Source: Bacillota bacterium | GTDB lineage: Bacteria > Bacillota_E > JAJZYS01 > JAJYTV01 | Assembly (NCBI GenBank): GCA_021845645.1 | Contig: JAJZVM010000007.1 | Location: forward strand, 65,940-129,939 | Reading direction: 5' to 3' | Length of the DNA: 64,000 nt | Shown here: positions 59,393 through 64,000 of the stretch, in pieces | How the letters are laid out: each line of letters opens with the position of its first letter | Position numbering within the stretch: the stretch's first letter is position 1 | Position numbers and translations under genes: made by a program | The notes under the pieces: model-generated | The model's database searches: none | Told to the model about the DNA's origin: nothing | Seen by the model: only the letters and a program-made list of their open reading frames with translations

Positions 59393-61216
59393 AGGCATTT
59401 CGCATGTTGGGGACGCCATCTGGTGAGATTTCAGGCGGCCTTTCAGGTTACGTCACGTAGGGTTGGGTGAGGATCTGTGGGTCGATGCGTAGCAGTTCGA
59501 AGACGCGACGGATCTCCGGGCGAAGGCGGGAGAACGTGCGATGGTGCACACCGCGATCATCGACGGAGAGACGCACCTCGACGCGGCGGAGCATGTCGAG
59601 GAGCTGGTCCGTGGTCGGCGTGGAGCGCCAGATCCCGCCTGGCAGCAGCATCTTCTTCTGTAGCGACGTCTCGAGCGAGGCCCGGGCGCGATGCTGGATC
59701 AAGCGGTAGATGATGAGGGCGAAGAAGAGGACATAGGCGAAGGCCTCGACGCGCCGCGGAAGCTTGAGGAAGACCGGCGAGAGATGCCACGGCACCTTGA
59801 GGAAGCGCCAGTTCTGCTCCGCGAGGAACTGGCTGTGGTAGTCGCGCAGCACGTCCTCTGCCGCCTTGTCCTTCAGGGGCACGTTGGTGATCAGTACGAA
59901 AGTGGAGAGGCGCTCCTTCTCGCGCTGGATCACGTCAGTCTGCTGATCACCGAGCTTCAGATCGATGGTGTAGCGAGTGACACGTGGGGGCTCCTCTCCC
60001 TTGCGAGGCCGGCCCCGCTGCGAGCGCTTCAGTTGAACCTCCTGCGTCTGGATCTCGGTCTTGATGCCCCAGTAGCGTGGCACCTTGGCCGCGAAAGCGG
60101 CCAGTGCAGCCTCGGCATCCTCCTGGCAGGAGAAGGGCTTCTTGATCCAGGCTCCGGTCTGGGCCTCTATGGCCTCCCGCTCCTTGTCGATCGCATGCTG
60201 CAGCGCCTGCTCCTTGCGCTTTTCGAGGCTCGAGCTCTTGACGACGATCAGCCGGTACTCGCGATCGTCGATCACGCCAGAGTGCTCCTGGACGCGGTAG
60301 GACGCCGCCTGCTTCCCAGGGCTGATCTGGCCCACCTCGATCCAGGCTCCCTCGGCGAAGGCTGTTGCCTTCACCTTGTCCGCCAGCGTGTACACGCTCG
60401 GCAGGCGGGAGACGAAGCGCCACCTGAGATCCGCAATGCGTTCGAGGTTCGGCCCCGTGACCATCTGGGAGTCTCCGATGTAGACGAGCCTTGCGATGTC
60501 CTCCGCGTCCAGCTGCCGTGACAGGGTTTCGAGCGTCTCGAAGTTCCACGTCTTGTCCGACGAGTTGCCCGAGAGCACCTGGCCGAGCACCGGCATGCCC
60601 GGTCCCACGCTCACTCCGCCGAGCTGCAGCTGTTTGGAATGCGCCCGGTTGTTCTCCTTCGCGTGGCCGAAGGTGATCTCGATTGCGCCGTCCTCAGGCT
60701 CCTTGTACTCACCCCAGACCGAGATTGTCGCGGTATCCGCTCTGAGCGCTCCCTGCAGCAGGATCGACTCTACCGCCAGGGCCCGCATCGCAAGGGTCGC
60801 GATCACGCCCTGTGCGCCAGCGTCGTGCAGCTTGTCGAGCGCACGGCCCAGGGCATCGTCGTTGAAATCATCACTCTGCGCACCGGCCCCGAAGAGCACC
60901 TCGAGATCCTCGTCCTCGTAGAACTCGTGCACGCGCCATAGCGCACGCCGGTCCCCGAAGATGCACAGGATCAGCGCCAGGATCCGCTCGCCCGGCCCCA
61001 TCTTCGCTTGGCTATGCCATTCGGCGGCCTCGTTGACCACATCGACGAGCCCGATCTCGCGGCATAGTTCCCCTACCACGCCCAGGACCCCGGACCGGTA
61101 GCCGACGTCGTCTCCCATGCCGGTACTCTTCTACACGATGGTTGGCAGATCCTTGCTCAGGACCTTCTTAATTTGCCACGACCTGACACACCATAGGCGG
61201 TGTCACGAAATCCTGC
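59393..61216. mobile_element. IS1634-like insertion sequence (ends tentative)
   Basis: The transposase gene fills most of this stretch. Possible imperfect terminal repeats are AGGCATTTCGC...CGCCATCTGGTG at 59393-59425 and, on the other strand, AGGATTTCGTG...CGCCTATGGTG at 61216-61191. They are only partly alike, and I see no target-site duplication, so the ends are uncertain. Confidence 0.45.
59448..61118 (-). CDS. IS1634-family DDE transposase
   Basis: 556 residues, full length for the family. An N-terminal DUF4277-like region (GLVDVVNEAAEWHSQAKMGP) precedes the RNase H fold with Asp128 in LRADTATISVWGEY, Asp216 in VYIGDSQMV and the Glu in FLAEQNWRFLKVP. FGHAKENNRAHSKQLQLGGV is typical of IS1634 transposases. 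The frame is intact, so the element may be active. Confidence 0.9.
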   Translation of the reverse strand: MGDDVGYRSGVLGVVGELCREIGLVDVVNEAAEWHSQAKMGPGERILALILCIFGDRRALWRVHEFYEDEDLEVLFGAGAQSDDFNDDALGRALDKLHDAGAQGVIATLAMRALAVESILLQGALRADTATISVWGEYKEPEDGAIEITFGHAKENNRAHSKQLQLGGVSVGPGMPVLGQVLSGNSSDKTWNFETLETLSRQLDAEDIARLVYIGDSQMVTGPNLERIADLRWRFVSRLPSVYTLADKVKATAFAEGAWIEVGQISPGKQAASYRVQEHSGVIDDREYRLIVVKSSSLEKRKEQALQHAIDKEREAIEAQTGAWIKKPFSCQEDAEAALAAFAAKVPRYWGIKTEIQTQEVQLKRSQRGRPRKGEEPPRVTRYTIDLKLGDQQTDVIQREKERLSTFVLITNVPLKDKAAEDVLRDYHSQFLAEQNWRFLKVPWHLSPVFLKLPRRVEAFAYVLFFALIIYRLIQHRARASLETSLQKKMLLPGGIWRSTPTTDQLLDMLRRVEVRLSVDDRGVHHRTFSRLRPEIRRVFELLRIDPQILTQPYVT

Positions 61217-61485
61217 TATGCGGTGGCCTCGACGTGCGGAATGTCTGCCGGTCCGAGGCAGGTCGCGCCTTGGCTACCTCCTGGTCGGCACGGGCACGCG
61301 GTGGCGGGGGCATACCTCTCCCTTGGTGCCGCGAGCCTAAAGCCCAGGTGCCGGCAGACCGCGATGCCGGCCAGGAACACCATCGTGCCGACACCTCCCG
61401 GCAGGACTCCCGAGGTACCGATCGTACCGCGACGCGCCGCCTCGCATGAGGTCGGATGGCCGGGGCGTGACGGGCGGACAGGGCG
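61119..61485. other. Gap between the transposase and the arginase-family gene
   Basis: No gene recognised in 367 bases. It contains the probable right end of the insertion sequence near 61191-61216. The last 30 bases before the ureohydrolase stop resemble the sequence before the duplicated fragment at 58666. Confidence 0.4.
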
Positions 61486-62370
61486 TCAGGCGTCGGCGGT
61501 CCCATCCAGCTTGGCGAGGACGAACTGGGCGACCAGGTTGGCCGCGAGCGACGATGTCTGGTTGCGGTGGTCGGTCATCGGATTCACCTCGACGATGCTC
61601 ACCGCGCCTGCCCGGGGCGCCACCTCCGTGACGAAGTCGAAGAGCTCGCGCGGGCTGAGGCCGCCAGCTTCCATGGAATCGGTGCCGGGCGCGAAGCCGG
61701 GATCGAGGACGTCGATGTCGATCGCGAGGTGGACGAAGTCCACACCCGCCGTCACCTCGAGCGCCCGCCGCGCCGCGGCGAGGGCCCCGATGCGGCAGAA
61801 CTCCCTGGCCGGCAGGAGCGTGATGCCGCGTTCCTCGATGTAGGCGAGCGACGACGGCATGTTGACGTTGCGCACCCCGACCTGGATCATGCGGTCTGTC
61901 CGGAAGCGGCTGAGCTCTGTCGCGCGGCGGACGCCGCTCGAGTGCGAGAGGCGGCCCTGATGCTCCGAAGCGTCCAGGAGGTCGAGGTGCGCATCGAGGT
62001 GGATCAGGCCGATCGTCCCGTCCGTGGCGTCGTGCAGGCCGCGCACGATCGGAAAGGTGGTGCCGTCGTCGCCGCCCAGGGCGATCACCACGCGTCCCTC
62101 CTGCGCGATCTCCCGGACCTTGCGGGAGATCTCCCCAAAGCTGCGCTCCACGTCGTGGGCGTAGAGGCCCATGTCACCCTCGTCGCGGAAGAAGGCGCCG
62201 CCCGGCAACCGCACGAGCCTTTGGCGGTCGAGCCAGAACACCTGCCCCTGCTCCGGGCGTGAGGAGATCTTCGTGAAGGCTTCGCGCACGGCTCCCGGCG
62301 CATAGCGGCTGCCGGGCATGCCCCGCAGCGCGGTGAAGTCCCAGGGGATGCCGAGGAGCGAGAATTCCAT
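61486..62370 (-). CDS. Arginase/agmatinase-family ureohydrolase (possible formimidoylglutamase)
   Basis: 294 residues. Binuclear manganese site: IHLDAHLDLL (Asp126, His128, Asp130) and AIDIDVLDPGFAPGT (two Asp). The first ligand motif, usually GGDH, reads GGDD (residues 99-102). Family members hydrolyse guanidino or formimino groups. With an NCS1 permease and a urocanase-like gene upstream, formimidoylglutamase (HutG) is the likely role, but agmatinase or guanidino-acid hydrolase is possible. ATG 62370 with GGGAGG; an in-frame extension to 62457 is rejected. Its 3' end is duplicated at 58666. Confidence 0.85.
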   Translation of the reverse strand: MEFSLLGIPWDFTALRGMPGSRYAPGAVREAFTKISSRPEQGQVFWLDRQRLVRLPGGAFFRDEGDMGLYAHDVERSFGEISRKVREIAQEGRVVIALGGDDGTTFPIVRGLHDATDGTIGLIHLDAHLDLLDASEHQGRLSHSSGVRRATELSRFRTDRMIQVGVRNVNMPSSLAYIEERGITLLPAREFCRIGALAAARRALEVTAGVDFVHLAIDIDVLDPGFAPGTDSMEAGGLSPRELFDFVTEVAPRAGAVSIVEVNPMTDHRNQTSSLAANLVAQFVLAKLDGTADA

Positions 62371-62479
62371 GTGCCATGCCTCCCTGTCGCGCCGTCTCGA
62401 AAGGCCTCTCCCGTGGGACCGGACGGTAGGGCAGGGGCCCCCGACGCCCGCTGGCATCGGGGGCCCCTGCCGCAGCGCC

Positions 62480-63865
62480 TCAGCGGGAGAGGCCCGCCTC
62501 CGTGCGCAGCTTCGATCCGAGGAACGCTATGTAGAGCCCGCCGGCGACGATCACGCCGATGATCCAGGCGATGTCCGCGCCGCCCATGGCCTTCGAGATC
62601 GGACCGACGTAGAGCGTCGTGTCCATGAACGGCACCTCGACGAGGCAGCCGATCAGGTAGGCGGCGATCGCGAGCCAGCGCACGCTGCCGTAGCTGCTGG
62701 TCGGCGAGAAGAACGCCGTGTGGTCGTAGTGGCCGTGCCGCACCAGGTAGAAGTCGGCGAGGTTGATCGCCGTCCACGGCACGAGGAAGTAGGACAGGAA
62801 CAGGATGAAGTTCGAGTAGTTGGTGAGGAAGTTGCCCTGGCCGAGGATCGCGACGAGCGTGCCGATGACGGCGACGCCGACGATGAAGCCGATGCGCGAG
62901 CCCATGGAGTGCCTGAGGCGCATCACGGCGCCGAGCGTCGTCAGGGAGGACATGAAGCCGCCGTAGAGGTTCAGCACATTGACCGCGAGGATGCCGAGCA
63001 CGATCAGGACCAGCATGACGCCGCCGAGGCCGCCGGCGAGGTGCGCCACCGCCGCCACGGCGTTGCCCATCTGCTTGGGTATGGCCGCCGCCAGGAGGGC
63101 GCCGAGCGCCATCATCCAGATCGAGGCGACGACACTCGCGATGTAGGTGTACCAGAAGGTCTGCGAGAGGTTGGTGTCCTGCGGCAGGTAGCGGCTGTAG
63201 TCCGCGACGTAGGGGGCGTAGGTGATCTGCCAGGTGGCGGCCACCGAGATCATCAGGAGGAACGAGCCCCAGTTGAAGCCGCTCGTCGAGAAGACGGCCG
63301 AGGGAATCAGACCGCGCGTGAAGATCGTGATCGTGATGAGCAGGAAGGCGATGCCCGCGAGGTAGGCGACGATGCGCTCGAAACTGTGGATCAGGTCGTA
63401 GCCCCAGATGGCGAGCAGCATCGCGATGATGCTCAGGACGATGACGCCGAGATTCACCGAGAAGCCGGGCCAGGCGGTCTGCAGGGCCTGCGCGCCGAGC
63501 ACGTCGCTCGTCGCGAAGAAGCCGACGTACATGATGACGACGAGGATGAGCGGCAGGATGGCGCCGAAGAACCCGAACTGCGCCCTGGACTGGATCATCT
63601 GCGGGATGCCGATCACCGGTCCCTGGGCACTGTGGAACGCCATGAAGAGGCCGCCGAGGACGTTGCCGATGATGATCGCGATCAGGGCCCAGATGAAGGG
63701 CAGGCCGAACACGAGCGCGAGGGCGCCGGTGACGACCGTGGTCATCTGCATGTTCGACGACCACCAGATGTTGAAGAGGCTGGACGGCTTGCCATGGCGT
63801 TCTGCGGGCGGGATGTAGTCGATGCTGTGCTGTTCTACGGTGAAGGGCCTGGATTGGGCGCTCAC
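62480..63865 (-). CDS. NCS1-family permease (CodB-like)
   Basis: 461 residues with about twelve membrane segments. NCS1 features: SIDYIPPAERHGKPSSLFNIW, FMAFHSAQGPVIGIPQMIQS and ADYSRYLPQDTN. NCS1 carriers import cytosine, purines, allantoin, hydantoins or thiamine with protons or sodium. Its place between a urocanase-like gene and an arginase-family gene suggests urocanate or histidine-related uptake (inference). GTG 63865 overlaps the upstream stop as GTGA and has AAGGAGG seven bases before it. Confidence 0.88.
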   Translation of the reverse strand: MSAQSRPFTVEQHSIDYIPPAERHGKPSSLFNIWWSSNMQMTTVVTGALALVFGLPFIWALIAIIIGNVLGGLFMAFHSAQGPVIGIPQMIQSRAQFGFFGAILPLILVVIMYVGFFATSDVLGAQALQTAWPGFSVNLGVIVLSIIAMLLAIWGYDLIHSFERIVAYLAGIAFLLITITIFTRGLIPSAVFSTSGFNWGSFLLMISVAATWQITYAPYVADYSRYLPQDTNLSQTFWYTYIASVVASIWMMALGALLAAAIPKQMGNAVAAVAHLAGGLGGVMLVLIVLGILAVNVLNLYGGFMSSLTTLGAVMRLRHSMGSRIGFIVGVAVIGTLVAILGQGNFLTNYSNFILFLSYFLVPWTAINLADFYLVRHGHYDHTAFFSPTSSYGSVRWLAIAAYLIGCLVEVPFMDTTLYVGPISKAMGGADIAWIIGVIVAGGLYIAFLGSKLRTEAGLSR

Positions 63866-64000
63866 TTCGAAACCTCCTTGCGCGGCTGGGACTTGGGTCC
63901 GATGAGTGGGGTGTGGATGGGGACCTCCTGGAGCTTGCGCTCGGAGAGCTCGTAGCCGGCGTCGGCGTGGCGGACGACGCCGATGCCGGCGTCGTTGTGC
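63862..64000 (-). CDS. 3' end of a urocanate hydratase-like gene (partial)
   Basis: Only the last 45 residues are in the window: HNDAGIGVVRHADAGYELSE, then RKLQEVPIHTPLIGPKSQPR and KEVSK before TGA. VVRHADAGYE is the C-terminal hallmark of urocanate hydratase (HutU), which turns urocanate into imidazolonepropionate. The tail after it is longer and more basic than usual. Overlaps the permease start by four bases. The call rests on this motif only. Confidence 0.65.
   Translation of the reverse strand, partial: HNDAGIGVVRHADAGYELSERKLQEVPIHTPLIGPKSQPRKEVSK

Noticed and set aside
59294..59447. Short frame ending in ISGGLSGYVT next to the transposase gene
   Set aside because: No ribosome site and no family; part of it is probably the end of the insertion sequence.

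Overview
The window is GC-rich, gene-dense bacterial chromosome. Strong AGGAGG-type ribosome sites, many GTG and TTG starts, and a CheC/CheD/CheX-type chemotaxis set beside flagellin, FliD and FliS suggest a motile, deep-branching, GC-rich Gram-positive. A Sulfobacillus- or Thermaerobacter-like Bacillota is my best guess; there is no rRNA or other phylogenetic marker here to confirm it. A sulfocyanin-like blue-copper protein fits an acidophile or thermophile. I found no tRNA, rRNA or CRISPR.

Layout. 1-7.1 kb: flagellar filament block, with an FkbM methyltransferase, a TPR glycosyltransferase and a GNAT acetyltransferase (probable flagellin modification) next to fliD, fliS and a long flagellin. 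7.4-17.2 kb: motility control, with a PilZ protein (minus strand) divergent from fliN, cheX, a degenerate HD-GYP protein, cheY, then cheW-cheA-cheC-cheD-cheB-cheR and an FlhG-like ATPase fused to an extra N-terminal barrel. 17.3-17.8 kb: a peroxiredoxin gene whose peroxidatic cysteine codon is an in-frame TGA followed by a SECIS-like hairpin, so probably a selenoprotein that ordinary gene calling breaks. 17.8-22 kb (minus strand): PIN/AbrB toxin-antitoxin pair, then DUF4129, DUF58 and MoxR. 22.05-22.5 kb: remnant of a peptide permease.

22.9-33 kb: a glycyl-radical activase and a trans-4-hydroxyproline-dehydratase-like (HypD) enzyme, an S9 peptidase, a complete peptide ABC importer and an Xaa-Pro (M24) peptidase. 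Together they look like a route for importing and degrading proline- and hydroxyproline-containing peptides. 33-38.6 kb: GntR regulator, SDR, HtrA-type protease, BNR lipoprotein. 38.6-43.2 kb (minus strand): branched-chain amino acid importer (livF, G, M, H and binding protein). 43.6-56.6 kb: a second peptide importer, then SDR, M28-like, PanE-like, M20 and aspartoacylase-like genes and a GntR regulator, with creatininase- and RraA-like genes opposite and an M29 aminopeptidase. 56.7-59.3 kb: a 55-residue ribbon-helix-helix protein, a frameshifted secreted gene, the sulfocyanin, a cupin. 59.4-61.2 kb: an IS1634-like transposase. 61.5-64 kb (minus strand): arginase-family hydrolase, NCS1 permease and the 3' end of a urocanase-like gene, probably histidine utilisation.

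The overall picture is a motile, peptide- and amino-acid-scavenging organism. Each of the three binding-protein genes is followed by a perfect GC hairpin without a T-tract, suggesting a shared way of making more binding protein than permease.
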